A stretch of 64,000 nucleotides of DNA from an uncultured Bacteroidales bacterium (GCA_934667275.1 CAKULK010000002.1:62001-126000); one strand, 5' to 3'; numbered from the stretch's first letter, positions 44,001 to 51,043 are shown. Translations and numbers: made by a program. The notes: generated from the letters alone by a model not told the origin.

Positions 44001-47000
44001 ATAGTACAGCAGAGTGTTACACAAAGATTGTGCGCTATGCCCCAAGTTGGGACGATGGCATAAATAATGGTCGCCCTAATCTTCGCAAGGAAGATACCCC
44101 GCCTGTTTCTGCTAAAATCAATGTACATGGCACATTTGACACAAATGCAGGATATGTATATACCTCTCAGTCTGGGGCAAACATATTTTCTTCTAATGAG
44201 GATGCAGGCACATTTATTTTCCACAATAGTACTGCTGAAGCAGGGACCCCTAAGGTGTACAATATAGAGGGAGTGGATACTTATAAGGAATTAACCTTCT
44301 ATCCTGCAGATTTGAGGAATGGTGATGGTAGTAAAACGAAGACTTACTATGTAGATGGCGATGGACACAATGCAGAAGCAGGTGAAGCCTATTGCTATAC
44401 CGACAACAAGTGGTCTATATGGAAAGTAGCAGACAATGAGTGTTTTATGACCGATGGCATCGACTACTATGCCAAACCGCAAGAATATGTGAAAATAGTT
44501 GCCACCAAGAATGCTGATGGCAATTTAGTGGGCAATGCCGACCACACATATAGTGATGCAGCAGGCACAGGACGCTTGTTCATACTAATGGAGAATGACT
44601 GCCAATGGTGGGAAGTGGAGAAGAAGGATAACCTCTACCATTGTATTCATCCCGACAATGACACTTACTATGAGTGGAATAATGAGTCTGGTGAGTGGCA
44701 GGAGAAACGTTATACTATCAAATGGCATGACTGGGATGGTACCATTATCAAGACCAATGGAGGTGAAAACGGCGGTGAAACTGAAGATGGAAAAACGGAT
44801 TCTTACTCCGTTCCTTACGGCACCATGGCAGAGTTCTTGGGTCCCAACCCAACACGCGATGCGGACATTGATTACACCTACGACTTCACGGGTTGGACAC
44901 CTGCTCTCGGCAAGGTGACATCCGATGTCACCTACACGGCTACGTACGAGCGGAAATCTCGCAAATACACCATCACTTTCTGCAACGAAGGTGGTTCTGT
45001 AATAGAGCGTCAGTTCCTCACCCACAACGAGGTGCCTGTCTGTGAGAACGTGCCTACCAAGATTGGTCACTACCTGCAGTGGAACCCCGTTATCGCAGCC
45101 GTTACGGGTGATGCCACCTACAAAGCCACCTGGCTCGAAGAGAAACCGACTGCATACGAGGTGCGTTTTGTGGACTACGATGGTGAAGAATTGCAGAAGC
45201 CTATGATGGTGACTGCAGGAGAGAAGCCTGAGTACACAGGTGGCATTCCGAAAGGCAAAGCAACGAAAGTAGGAACTGATGGAAACAAGGAGTTTACTTA
45301 CATCTTTGACCATTGGTCTCCCGAAATCAAGCCCGCAGATGCTGCTATCACCTATACTGCTGTTTATAAGGAACAGGCTAAGACCTACACCGTAATCTTC
45401 AACGACGATAATGATAAGGAGATAGAGCGTCATGACTATGCATACGGCGAAGTTCCTGTTTGCTCCCAAACCCCGACCAAGGCAAACGATGCACAATACA
45501 CCTACACTTTTGCCTGGGACCCACAGGTTGAAGCAGTACGTAGCAACACTGTGTACAAAGCGAAATGGACCAAAACCACCAACAAATATACCGTCACTCT
45601 CCGCTCGAACAACGATGCTGTCTGCACTTTCACAGGCGCAGGTATCTATGATTATGGCACCAATGTCACTATCGCTGCAAAGGTGGCGGATGGATACGAA
45701 TTCGTCCGCTGGGAAGAACAAGCGGGCGGTGCCGACCTCGGCGAGATAGAAATCACGGATAACATCACCCTGACGGCGGTTGTTAAAACAGAGGGTAAAG
45801 AAATATCTGACTTGTCAATTTCTGCAGGTACTGAAGTGGATGCAGCAACCCTGCCGAACAAAGAGGTAATGGACCTTATCATCACTTCCAACGGAACAAC
45901 ATCCGGTCAACTCAAAAATGCAGACCAACTTACCGTGGACGGAACAGCATATTTCGACTTGTCATTGAACTTTGCTGCGAACACATGGTATGCCTTCGGC
46001 TTGCCGTGGCGCGTGAATACCAATGGCGGTATCTCTGTCAATGGACGTACTCTTGTTGTGGACAACAACTGCTATATCCTGGAGTATGATGGTGCACGGC
46101 GCGCTTTGGGCAACGCAGATGCCAAAACCGGTTATTGGAACTATGTGCATGCAGGTGCTACGTTGCAGCCCGGTCGTCTCTATATGCTTTATCTCACGAA
46201 CGGTGCGCAGACAATCCGCTTTGCCAAGGCTCCCAATACCACGTTGGCACCTGTTGTGAACACCACCATCAACGTGGCTGAATACGGCTCTGCTGTTTCC
46301 ACAGATGCGGGATGGAATGGTATTGCCAATCCTACTACCTGCTATGCTGCCTTAACTTCCGATGTCGTAACGAAAGGGCAGAAATACATCCCTGGCAGAC
46401 CAAATGCGGAAGGCACTACAGATAGATATGAGACTTTCACACTTGCTACTGAGAATCTGGCTGTCGGTCAACCGTTATTTGTACAGGTGAATACGACCAA
46501 GACATTGGTGGCAGATGAGAACAACAAGTTCTTGGCTCCGCGTCGGGAAATGGTTTCAGAGGACGCTCTTGAATACGAACTGCGTATTGCACCTGTGGCT
46601 GCTGACTACACCGACCGTCTCTATGTTTCGGCCGTGGACGAGAAAGACAATGCCTACGTCATTGGTCAGGATGTGGCTAAAATCAGTGTAGCACGCGGTG
46701 TAGCACAACTCTGGGTAGAACGCTACGATGCCAAACTGTCTGTCAATGCAACGGAATGGAATGATAACAAGGCGGCCTTCCCGTTGGGCATCTATGCACC
46801 GACAGCAGGTAACTACGACTTATCAACCGTCACCTCTGTCCCGAATGATAAGGAACTCCTCCTTACCTGTGATGGTCTTCCTGTCAAAGACCTCTCTACG
46901 GGAACCTATACGGCTACATTGCAGGCAGGCACTACCGGCCGCTACGGACTGCTGCTTGTACACAAAATACCTCAAATCACCACAGATGGTGGTATGGTGG

Positions 47001-47101
47001 AGACGAACTCCGGCGACATTCGCAAAGTGCTTGTCGGCGGTCAGGTCTATATCATTCGCGACGGAAATATCTATTCAATCTTTGGACAACAAATACAATA
47101 A
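41021..47101 (+). CDS. giant surface/secreted repeat protein 1
   Basis: 2026 residues. Signal peptide MKINVLKCIIPLVVIFLCANSTWA. The N-terminal third includes a short beta-helix-like stretch (about 365-560, NGGEL, NGGSF rungs). Residues about 570-1225 form a large domain shared with the second giant (markers GPYG(H/R), FP(V/I)SQY(F/Y)I, DCQWWEVE). About 1226-1585 hold InlB B/Flg_new-type repeats (for example YTITFCNEGGSVIERQ, TGDATYKATW). The C-terminus (VYIIRDGNIYSIFGQQIQ) has a short tail of the type common in T9SS-exported Bacteroidales proteins. It is probably surface adhesive or structural. A+T content is higher than in the housekeeping genes. Confidence 0.85.
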   Translation: MKINVLKCIIPLVVIFLCANSTWAQDKNATNAYYVALTAQAAPESTGEGEVQLTLMDIKGEPMTTTPFAELNQSNPSKASSVTMFGLTVSAVSGIEIDADALKPSGIGEQAYTTSYAYYKAESEAANGSYFAGWKINSSYVDKKSFEGKEGSFFKVLPGTGDNVLPLESMKDADAVQKAKDAAKADTRYLYAVWKRYLLSNPSAANAQVEGKAGNTVRVYVSMDVEGDLSTLNLTDFDIAGMTIDNNDDKKWVPDMDPKHIGQKPISEQKMQFTLPVTFTVQEGMNPDVYKSTLIIRTAGNKPSELKIPIAVTVLDPNRPAAILYNGKTQVGTGDWADLYSEIDKNENPILQLNKPYTGDLTLDKKFTLDLNGNEVGNITITNGGNVTIAYSKFGGTAKAVTVNGGELILNGGELSTLTIAEGAEVEQNGATIKGSVINNGKLTTTEGQIQDGLTSSGTLIINGGSFTGDNAITIMNGDAQLKRGSINGTTCGVFTKGGTTTIEKLAAITGKTNSVKADKGTVNVKCGKFGAPLAGSINFVSGYFKDKNYGFDKSADMAELQLTTGVEYGEGYRYFLGAQDAAKNNGVGVCRIGETSYATLEDALAYANNHKDKEVIIFMTNDYTLPAGYYTVPKEATIVVPMDDNQEKLVNEVAPKLIFNDATEPESHYDKQTTKEFRRLTFAKGVNIDVFGAIEMTCTQYSSNEAYTGQPVGPYGHLVMKEGSHMTLQSGSQLRAWGFMTGLGETDARRGATVHEFFQMGDWKGAAISAKVAGMLGDKEWENKKIFPVSQYFIQNIESPVKYHPGAVLTTAAAVSEGVGPLNIAMEANDIKIIGVYGKDNAIFLMDNEADAENTWVKKSYIFRQDIQNYDVNSGAHIGSMVIDLGTISLLGQTLPVTLNSANFDLPITSNMKIHLLSGSMDFTQNTSLIPGSEVEVDKESIVTISMNPDDQAAKEENKADYVYHSGALYVYDATDWGPYAYQNEYDVDKNDYSTAECYTKIVRYAPSWDDGINNGRPNLRKEDTPPVSAKINVHGTFDTNAGYVYTSQSGANIFSSNEDAGTFIFHNSTAEAGTPKVYNIEGVDTYKELTFYPADLRNGDGSKTKTYYVDGDGHNAEAGEAYCYTDNKWSIWKVADNECFMTDGIDYYAKPQEYVKIVATKNADGNLVGNADHTYSDAAGTGRLFILMENDCQWWEVEKKDNLYHCIHPDNDTYYEWNNESGEWQEKRYTIKWHDWDGTIIKTNGGENGGETEDGKTDSYSVPYGTMAEFLGPNPTRDADIDYTYDFTGWTPALGKVTSDVTYTATYERKSRKYTITFCNEGGSVIERQFLTHNEVPVCENVPTKIGHYLQWNPVIAAVTGDATYKATWLEEKPTAYEVRFVDYDGEELQKPMMVTAGEKPEYTGGIPKGKATKVGTDGNKEFTYIFDHWSPEIKPADAAITYTAVYKEQAKTYTVIFNDDNDKEIERHDYAYGEVPVCSQTPTKANDAQYTYTFAWDPQVEAVRSNTVYKAKWTKTTNKYTVTLRSNNDAVCTFTGAGIYDYGTNVTIAAKVADGYEFVRWEEQAGGADLGEIEITDNITLTAVVKTEGKEISDLSISAGTEVDAATLPNKEVMDLIITSNGTTSGQLKNADQLTVDGTAYFDLSLNFAANTWYAFGLPWRVNTNGGISVNGRTLVVDNNCYILEYDGARRALGNADAKTGYWNYVHAGATLQPGRLYMLYLTNGAQTIRFAKAPNTTLAPVVNTTINVAEYGSAVSTDAGWNGIANPTTCYAALTSDVVTKGQKYIPGRPNAEGTTDRYETFTLATENLAVGQPLFVQVNTTKTLVADENNKFLAPRREMVSEDALEYELRIAPVAADYTDRLYVSAVDEKDNAYVIGQDVAKISVARGVAQLWVERYDAKLSVNATEWNDNKAAFPLGIYAPTAGNYDLSTVTSVPNDKELLLTCDGLPVKDLSTGTYTATLQAGTTGRYGLLLVHKIPQITTDGGMVETNSGDIRKVLVGGQVYIIRDGNIYSIFGQQIQ

Positions 47102-47107
47102 TCAAGT

Positions 47108-47215
47108 ATGAAACGTAAGAATTATATCATTCCGCATACCGCGGAATACAGGGTGGAAACAGAGGTCTTAATGTCGTCGAATAACGGACCTGACTATATC
47201 CCTGTGAACCCTTGA
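47108..47215 (+). CDS. 35-residue ORF following giant gene 1
   Basis: ATG 6 bases after the giant stop: MKRKNYIIPHTAEYRVETEV, then LMSSNNGPDYIPVNP and TGA. Basic N-terminus, no membrane helix, Asn/Gly/Pro-rich end. Similar tiny genes with an MKK.YI.P-like start occur after secreted-protein genes in Bacteroidales as far as I know; their role is unknown. Directly followed by a long hairpin, so it is probably the last gene of the transcript. Confidence 0.5.
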   Translation: MKRKNYIIPHTAEYRVETEVLMSSNNGPDYIPVNP

Positions 47216-47219
47216 TGCC

Positions 47220-47261
47220 AATCATTTTGCCGGCCATACAATGTATGGCTGGCAGATGATT
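47220..47261 (+). terminator. long imperfect hairpin after giant gene 1 operon
   Basis: Arms 47220-47239 and 47243-47261: AATCAT...GCCGGCCATAC pairs with GTATGGCTGGC...ATGATT around a 3-base loop, with few mismatches. There is no long T run. It marks the end of the giant-gene unit and lies 19 bases before the TA island. Confidence 0.6.
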
Positions 47262-47279
47262 TCAGCAGACAAAAGCGAC

Positions 47280-47305
47280 CTTTGACATATTGGATTTTAC
47301 CGCAA
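47280..47305 (+). repeat. TA island A left-end repeat
   Basis: 26 bases beginning CTTTGACATATTGG and ending ATTTTACCGCAA. 25 of 26 match 49931-49956, the start of island B. The GGATTTTACCGC part equals the 3' arm of the terminator hairpins that close both islands. Confidence 0.85.
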
Positions 47306-47329
47306 CTTTCTGACAAAAACCCTGCAATA

Positions 47330-47382
47330 GGCACGATTTTTGTTGGAAAACTTGTGTATATCACTATAATAGCGTAACTTTG
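47330..47382 (+). promoter_or_regulatory. TA cassette promoter module 1
   Basis: GGCACGATTTTTGT (47330-47343), TTG (47352-47354) within CTTGTGTATATCA, and TAACTTTG (47375-47382). The distances 22 and 23 between element starts are identical in all four modules. The first block resembles a sigma-54 -24/-12 element (GGCACG, 4 bases, TTGT in place of TTGC). Confidence 0.8.
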
Positions 47383-47408
47383 CAATCGCAAACCAAGACT
47401 ATAAGGTT

Positions 47409-47651
47409 ATGAGTACAGTTCAAGTAATAGCCAGTGAGCGGTTTATCAATGCTATGGGACCGATGATAATGAGTGAGGAGAAGATGACTCGTGTTCTGCG
47501 TTTTATCAATACAATGCGCAGCGAGGAGCCTTGCCGTTATTCAGACTCTGAAGTTCGTGTATTGGGGACTCAGGCTATTGACCATGCCAAGCAGGGTCTG
47601 GGTGTCTCTCATACAGAGGCTAAGCAGATAGTAGCGCAATGGGTAAAGTAA
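47409..47651 (+). CDS. antitoxin-type protein paired with ParE/RelE toxin
   Basis: 80 residues, helical, with no recognised DNA-binding motif. Sequence features: MSTVQVIASERFINAMGPM and a C-terminal helix HAKQGLGVSHTEAKQIVAQW. It overlaps the toxin start by 13 bases, an order typical of type II antitoxins. By analogy it would neutralise the toxin and may repress the promoter just upstream. The call rests on position, size and the partner, not on a known family. Confidence 0.7.
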   Translation: MSTVQVIASERFINAMGPMIMSEEKMTRVLRFINTMRSEEPCRYSDSEVRVLGTQAIDHAKQGLGVSHTEAKQIVAQWVK

Positions 47652-47953
47652 TTTGGCAACCTAAGGCGTTGGAGAATATCCATGCTATCTACGATTATTA
47701 TTACGAGTATATGTCGCCTCAGGTGGCGTCTGACTTGTTGAATGATTTGCTATCTGCTCCTGATGTGTTGGAGACATATCCCGAAGTTGGGGTCGTAGAG
47801 CCTGCTTTGATAGGGCTTGAACAGGAGTTTAGGTATTTGGTGGTCCGCAAATCTTGGAAAATCATATATTTTGTGCTGAATAATATTTGCTATATCGCGT
47901 TTATTTGGGACACTAGGAGTAATCCTGATAGTCTCCCTACGATGGTTGACTAA
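47639..47953 (+). CDS. ParE/RelE-superfamily toxin
   Basis: 104 residues. The fold pattern VIWQPKALENIHAIYDYYYEYMSPQVASDLLNDL... FRYLVVRKSWKIIYFV... CYIAFIWDTRSNPDSL matches ParE/RelE toxins: an alpha hairpin, then a beta sheet with basic residues, ending in the D(T/R)R segment. Targets in the superfamily are gyrase or ribosome-bound mRNA; which applies is not known. The stop codon (47951-47953) directly abuts the next promoter module. Confidence 0.85.
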   Translation: MGKVIWQPKALENIHAIYDYYYEYMSPQVASDLLNDLLSAPDVLETYPEVGVVEPALIGLEQEFRYLVVRKSWKIIYFVLNNICYIAFIWDTRSNPDSLPTMVD

Positions 47954-48006
47954 GGCACGATTTTTGTCAGAATACTTGCGTATATCAACATAATAGCATA
48001 ACTTTA
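47954..48006 (+). promoter_or_regulatory. TA cassette promoter module 2
   Basis: GGCACGATTTTTGT (47954-47967), TTG (47976-47978) within CTTGCGTATATCA, TAACTTTA (47999-48006). It begins on the base after the toxin stop codon. Confidence 0.8.
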
Positions 48007-48035
48007 CACCCAAATTAAGTAAATACATTAATTTT

Positions 48036-48215
48036 ATGAAACTCGGAGATATAGTATTGATTTCACCCGATTTGACGCACTTCAACGAGTGGGTTCGGGC
48101 AAAAGTGATTGACATAGAGAACAACTCCTTTGTAGGATTGGTAATCTCAGCCCAAACGGAAGATGGTAATGTGTTCTTCGGAACGAACGACTTGTTCAAG
48201 AAAATTGTAGCATAA
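48036..48215 (+). CDS. 59-residue protein, candidate VapD antitoxin
   Basis: ATG at 48036. Sequence begins MKLGDIVLISPDLTHFNEW and continues VRAKVIDIENNSFVGLVIS, with a GNVFFGTNDLFKKIV end; it looks like a small all-beta (SH3/KOW-like) fold. The stop overlaps the vapD start as TAATG, so the two are translationally coupled. It occupies the antitoxin position, as VapX does before VapD in Haemophilus. I know no family for it. Confidence 0.65.
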   Translation: MKLGDIVLISPDLTHFNEWVRAKVIDIENNSFVGLVISAQTEDGNVFFGTNDLFKKIVA

Positions 48216-48493
48216 TGTTTGCCTTGAGTTTTGATTTGACCATCTCTGAATTGGAGAAGTACTATGGTGTGCCTTACAACAAGGCTTACTATGATGTGCG
48301 CAAGGCCCTGCAGAAAGATGGCTTTGAGTGGGTTCAGGGGAGCACCTATATGACGCACAGCGATAGCCTGAACAATTTAGTTGCTGCCATCCTGCATCTC
48401 AAACAAATTGATTGGTTTCGCAACTCTGTTAGAGACATCCGTGGCTATCGTGTAGAAGATTGGTCCGACTTTACAGAGTTGGTCAAGGAGTGA
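48215..48493 (+). CDS. vapD: VapD family endoribonuclease toxin
   Basis: 92 residues, full length for the family. MFALSFDLTISELEKYYG, PYNKAYYDVRKALQKDGFEW, QGSTYMT and DWFRNSVRDIRGYRVEDWSDFTELVK closely follow VapD of Helicobacter and Haemophilus. VapD is a Cas2-like ferredoxin-fold RNase acting as a dimer; the Asp at the end of the first strand (SFDL) is the conserved acidic residue. There is no CRISPR context. It ends 69 bases before the island A terminator. Confidence 0.92.
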   Translation: MFALSFDLTISELEKYYGVPYNKAYYDVRKALQKDGFEWVQGSTYMTHSDSLNNLVAAILHLKQIDWFRNSVRDIRGYRVEDWSDFTELVKE

Positions 48494-48562
48494 TTCTTTA
48501 TGAGAAGTAAATATATGACAACTATGTAGATAGGTCTTATTTATATACAATAAATTATCATT

Positions 48563-48602
48563 AAGCGGTAAAATCCAATAAACGGATTTTACCGCTTTTT
48601 TG
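48563..48602 (+). terminator. TA island A right-end hairpin terminator
   Basis: Perfect 14-bp stem AAGCGGTAAAATCC (48563-48576) / GGATTTTACCGCTT (48584-48597), 7-base loop, then TTTTGT. The same arms close island B. Confidence 0.92.
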
Positions 48603-48669
48603 TACATCTCTATGAGGGGGGAGCGGTGATGGCAATTATAATGTGTTGGCAAAATAAGCACAAGTATAT

Positions 48670-49887
48670 ATGGTGCGACGACATACGACATACATCTTTC
48701 TACTGCTGATGGTTCTTACCTTCGGCAGCCTTGACCGTGTCGTAGCGCAGATACACGATGCCGATGGGCAGTATGTCGATACCGTCTTCCACGATCATAT
48801 TGACCGCACCGCCGATGACTTTGTGCGTGCATACTATGTCGTCGCCCAACAGGGTGGCGCACTATACTCTATCTTTGGGCATGCCTGTCTGCACCTTGTT
48901 TGTCCGTCTTTTGGATTGGATTATTATTTCTCTTACGAAAGCGAGGATGCTACGCAGAAGGTCTTCAAGTTCCTGTCCGGGAATCTCAAGATGGGTATGC
49001 TGGCTCTGACTCCAGAAGAGTACCTCTGTGCTTATCGCAACGAGGGGCGTGGGGTTACGGAATACGAGATGCTCTTGCCCATAGAGGTGAAGCGCGAACT
49101 CTGGCGAGTCTTGGACGAGCACGTTCAAGAGGGCATATATCTGCCCTACGACTACGAGAAGCGTGGTTGTGCCTATGCTTGCACAAGGATGCTAAACGCC
49201 GCATTGGGAGACAGATATATCGAATATGTCCCATGGTCAGACAAGTTCTCTCGTACACGTCGCGAAATGTGCTACGATCAGGGGCATTCCTATTTTCCAT
49301 GGAGTACTACCTTTCTTATGGCATTGGTGGGTTCCGATGGAGATAAAGAACTTCCTCCGTCCGAAAAATTGATTATCCCATCTGAGTTGGCAGAGGTATG
49401 GCAAACGGCATTGGTGGATGGCAAACCAATCATATCCTCTACGCCGAAGGAAACAACGCCATCCTTGATAGAGTATAAGAAACCTTGGTGTACGCCAACC
49501 TTATTGGCATGCATTCTGTTTATCCTAACCCTTGTGGGTTGGGTGCTGAATAAACCGTATATGGATTGGATCATATTGGGAATAGTAACGTGTATCGGGG
49601 CATTCGTGATGTACCTGGTGCTAATCTCTACTTTACCCTGTACCGAGTGGAATTGGCTCATCATTCCATTCAATATCCTGCCGGCACTATGCTGGCGTTG
49701 GAGATGCTACTGGGCACTGCCGTATGCTGCGGTGTGTCTCCTTTGGTTGATGGCTATGATTGTGTCAAGGCACCGATTGGTGGATCCTGCTTTTTTGTTT
49801 CTTGTTACGGCAGAAATAGTTGTTTTTGCCAAACAGTGGCAGCAATGCACAATCGTTAAAAGCAGAAGAGTGAAAAGTGTAAGATAA
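48670..49887 (+). CDS. DUF4105 (Lnb-like) membrane protein
   Basis: 405 residues. Signal or membrane segment at the N-terminus, then a DUF4105-type domain (about 50-230): YSIFGHACLHL, DYYFSYES, LTPEEYLCAYRNEGRGVTEYEMLL and DYEKRGCAYACTRML. About five membrane helices follow (about 275-395). DUF4105 includes Bacteroides lipoprotein N-acyltransferase Lnb; whether this copy has that activity is inference. It sits alone between the two TA islands and has no clear standard promoter. Confidence 0.75.
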   Translation: MVRRHTTYIFLLLMVLTFGSLDRVVAQIHDADGQYVDTVFHDHIDRTADDFVRAYYVVAQQGGALYSIFGHACLHLVCPSFGLDYYFSYESEDATQKVFKFLSGNLKMGMLALTPEEYLCAYRNEGRGVTEYEMLLPIEVKRELWRVLDEHVQEGIYLPYDYEKRGCAYACTRMLNAALGDRYIEYVPWSDKFSRTRREMCYDQGHSYFPWSTTFLMALVGSDGDKELPPSEKLIIPSELAEVWQTALVDGKPIISSTPKETTPSLIEYKKPWCTPTLLACILFILTLVGWVLNKPYMDWIILGIVTCIGAFVMYLVLISTLPCTEWNWLIIPFNILPALCWRWRCYWALPYAAVCLLWLMAMIVSRHRLVDPAFLFLVTAEIVVFAKQWQQCTIVKSRRVKSVR

Positions 49888-49930
49888 ATTATAGTCCGTG
49901 CAGAGGACTCAAAATACTGCAAAAATTGTT

Positions 49931-49956
49931 CTTTGACGTATTGGATTTTACCGCAA
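49931..49956 (+). repeat. TA island B left-end repeat
   Basis: Same 26-base repeat as 47280-47305 with a single difference (CTTTGACGTATTGG). It begins 44 bases after the DUF4105 stop. Confidence 0.85.
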
Positions 49957-49991
49957 AAATGATGGTTTGCATCACAAATGGTACTATGGGG

Positions 49992-50003
49992 CTTGTGTAT
50001 ATC
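49992..50003 (+). repeat. relic of a fifth promoter module
   Basis: CTTGTGTATATC, the central block of the TA modules, without recognisable GGCACG or TAnnTTTG elements at the expected distances. It suggests a decayed or deleted cassette at the start of island B. Confidence 0.4.
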
Positions 50004-50072
50004 CCTGGAAAAGTGTTGAATCTGATTGCTAAACACCTTGGAAAAATGCGATAGTAACTGCTTGTTTCTCTC

Positions 50073-50125
50073 GGCACGATTTTTGTTGGAAAACTTGTGT
50101 ATGTCATTGCAAAATAGTACCTTTG
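50073..50125 (+). promoter_or_regulatory. TA cassette promoter module 3
   Basis: GGCACGATTTTTGT (50073-50086), TTG (50095-50097) within CTTGTGTATGTCA, TACCTTTG (50118-50125). The following gene has an unusually good Shine-Dalgarno sequence, AAGGAGGG. Confidence 0.8.
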
Positions 50126-50159
50126 CAGCATTAAGTTAAGAGCAAAAAGGAGGGTTATT

Positions 50160-50381
50160 ATGGAAGATTTAATTGTTTCTGTTCCTGCTTCGGATGCAGG
50201 TTTTGTGGCTCAACTGATGGAGAAGATGGGCTATGTGGTTAGGAACACTCGCTTGCAGGGTGGGGCAAACCGCGATTTCAGTCGCTCCTTTGAGCGTGCG
50301 CGTCGGCGTGCTGTGCAGGATCACGAATGGACGCTGGACGAGATAAATGCGGAAATCAATGCGGTTCGACATGCCAAATAA
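50160..50381 (+). CDS. antitoxin paired with PIN toxin
   Basis: 73 residues. Short beta start MEDLIVSVPASDAGFVAQLM, then Arg-rich NTRLQGGANRDFSRSFERAR and a C-terminal helix WTLDEINAEINAVRH. The size, the position 6 bases before a PIN gene and the toxin partner indicate an antitoxin. It has a strong ribosome binding site (AAGGAGGG), rare in this window, which would favour antitoxin excess. Confidence 0.75.
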   Translation: MEDLIVSVPASDAGFVAQLMEKMGYVVRNTRLQGGANRDFSRSFERARRRAVQDHEWTLDEINAEINAVRHAK

Positions 50382-50387
50382 TTTAGT

Positions 50388-50807
50388 ATGTATGCCGTAG
50401 TTGATACCAATGTCTTTGTCTCTGCGTTCATCACGAGGCACCCTGATTCTGCCACAAAGCGAATAGTTGACTATATAATCTCAAGCGAAATTATCCCTGT
50501 TTATAGTGACGAGATATTATGTGAATACAAGGATGTCCTCTCACGTCCGAAGTTTAGGTTGGAACAAGAGGATATTGATAGTTTGCTGTTGTTGCTCATA
50601 GAGAGAGGCGTTAGTTCTACTCGTTTCTGTTATACAGGAGAAATGATAGATCCTAAGGATAGGGTGTTTTATGAAATATCTCTTTCTGTAGAGGGCTCTT
50701 TTCTCGTGACGGGCAACCTGAAGCATTTCCCCATCACTCCATTGGTGGTGTCTCCTGCTAAGATGTTGGATATATTGGAAAAGTCGAGAAAAAACGCTAT
50801 GCAATAG
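50388..50807 (+). CDS. PIN-domain ribonuclease toxin
   Basis: 139 residues. Acidic PIN residues lie in VVDTNVFVSAF (Asp), VYSDEILCEYKDVLSRPKF (Glu), DPKDRVFYEISLSVEGSFLVTGNLKHF (Asp), the pattern of the PIN family often annotated as a putative TA toxin component. It would cleave RNA with Mg2+. The stop codon TAG (50805-50807) shares its last G with the next promoter module. Confidence 0.9.
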   Translation: MYAVVDTNVFVSAFITRHPDSATKRIVDYIISSEIIPVYSDEILCEYKDVLSRPKFRLEQEDIDSLLLLLIERGVSSTRFCYTGEMIDPKDRVFYEISLSVEGSFLVTGNLKHFPITPLVVSPAKMLDILEKSRKNAMQ

Positions 50808-50859
50808 GCACGATTTTTGTCCGTATATTTGTGTATATCATAGCAAAATCGTACTTTTG
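50807..50859 (+). promoter_or_regulatory. TA cassette promoter module 4
   Basis: GGCACGATTTTTGT (50807-50820), TTG (50829-50831) within TTTGTGTATATCA, TACTTTTG (50852-50859). The 20 bases GCAATAGGCACGATTTTTGT are identical at 50801 and at 47324 (module 1). Confidence 0.8.
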
Positions 50860-50896
50860 CAGACATTAAGTCTAACCAAATAGAAACAATATTAGT

Positions 50897-51043
50897 ATGA
50901 TAGGATTTAAGTCAAATAGCGAGCCAATCACAGGAGATGCCGCTCGTACTATGCTCAAGAAGATTGAGAAGGTGCATTCCTTCCCAAGGGAGCAACGGGT
51001 TAGGAAACCTCTCCCTACTGACTATACATTGGTGGTGGCATAA
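50897..51043 (+). CDS. 48-residue protein, candidate antitoxin of a GNAT pair
   Basis: ATG at 50897: MIGFKSNSEPITGDAARTML, then KKIEKVHSFPREQRVRKPL and PTDYTLVVA. Basic, with one short helix. The stop overlaps the next start as TAATG. Position and coupling match the antitoxins in the neighbouring cassettes; the family is unknown. Confidence 0.6.
   Translation: MIGFKSNSEPITGDAARTMLKKIEKVHSFPREQRVRKPLPTDYTLVVA

Noticed and set aside
44585..45721. 378-codon open frame opposite giant gene 1
   Set aside because: Antisense to InlB B-like repeats; no signal or domain, no promoter.
48215..48493. Cas2 of a CRISPR system
   Set aside because: The sequence is VapD; no cas1 or repeat-spacer array is present.
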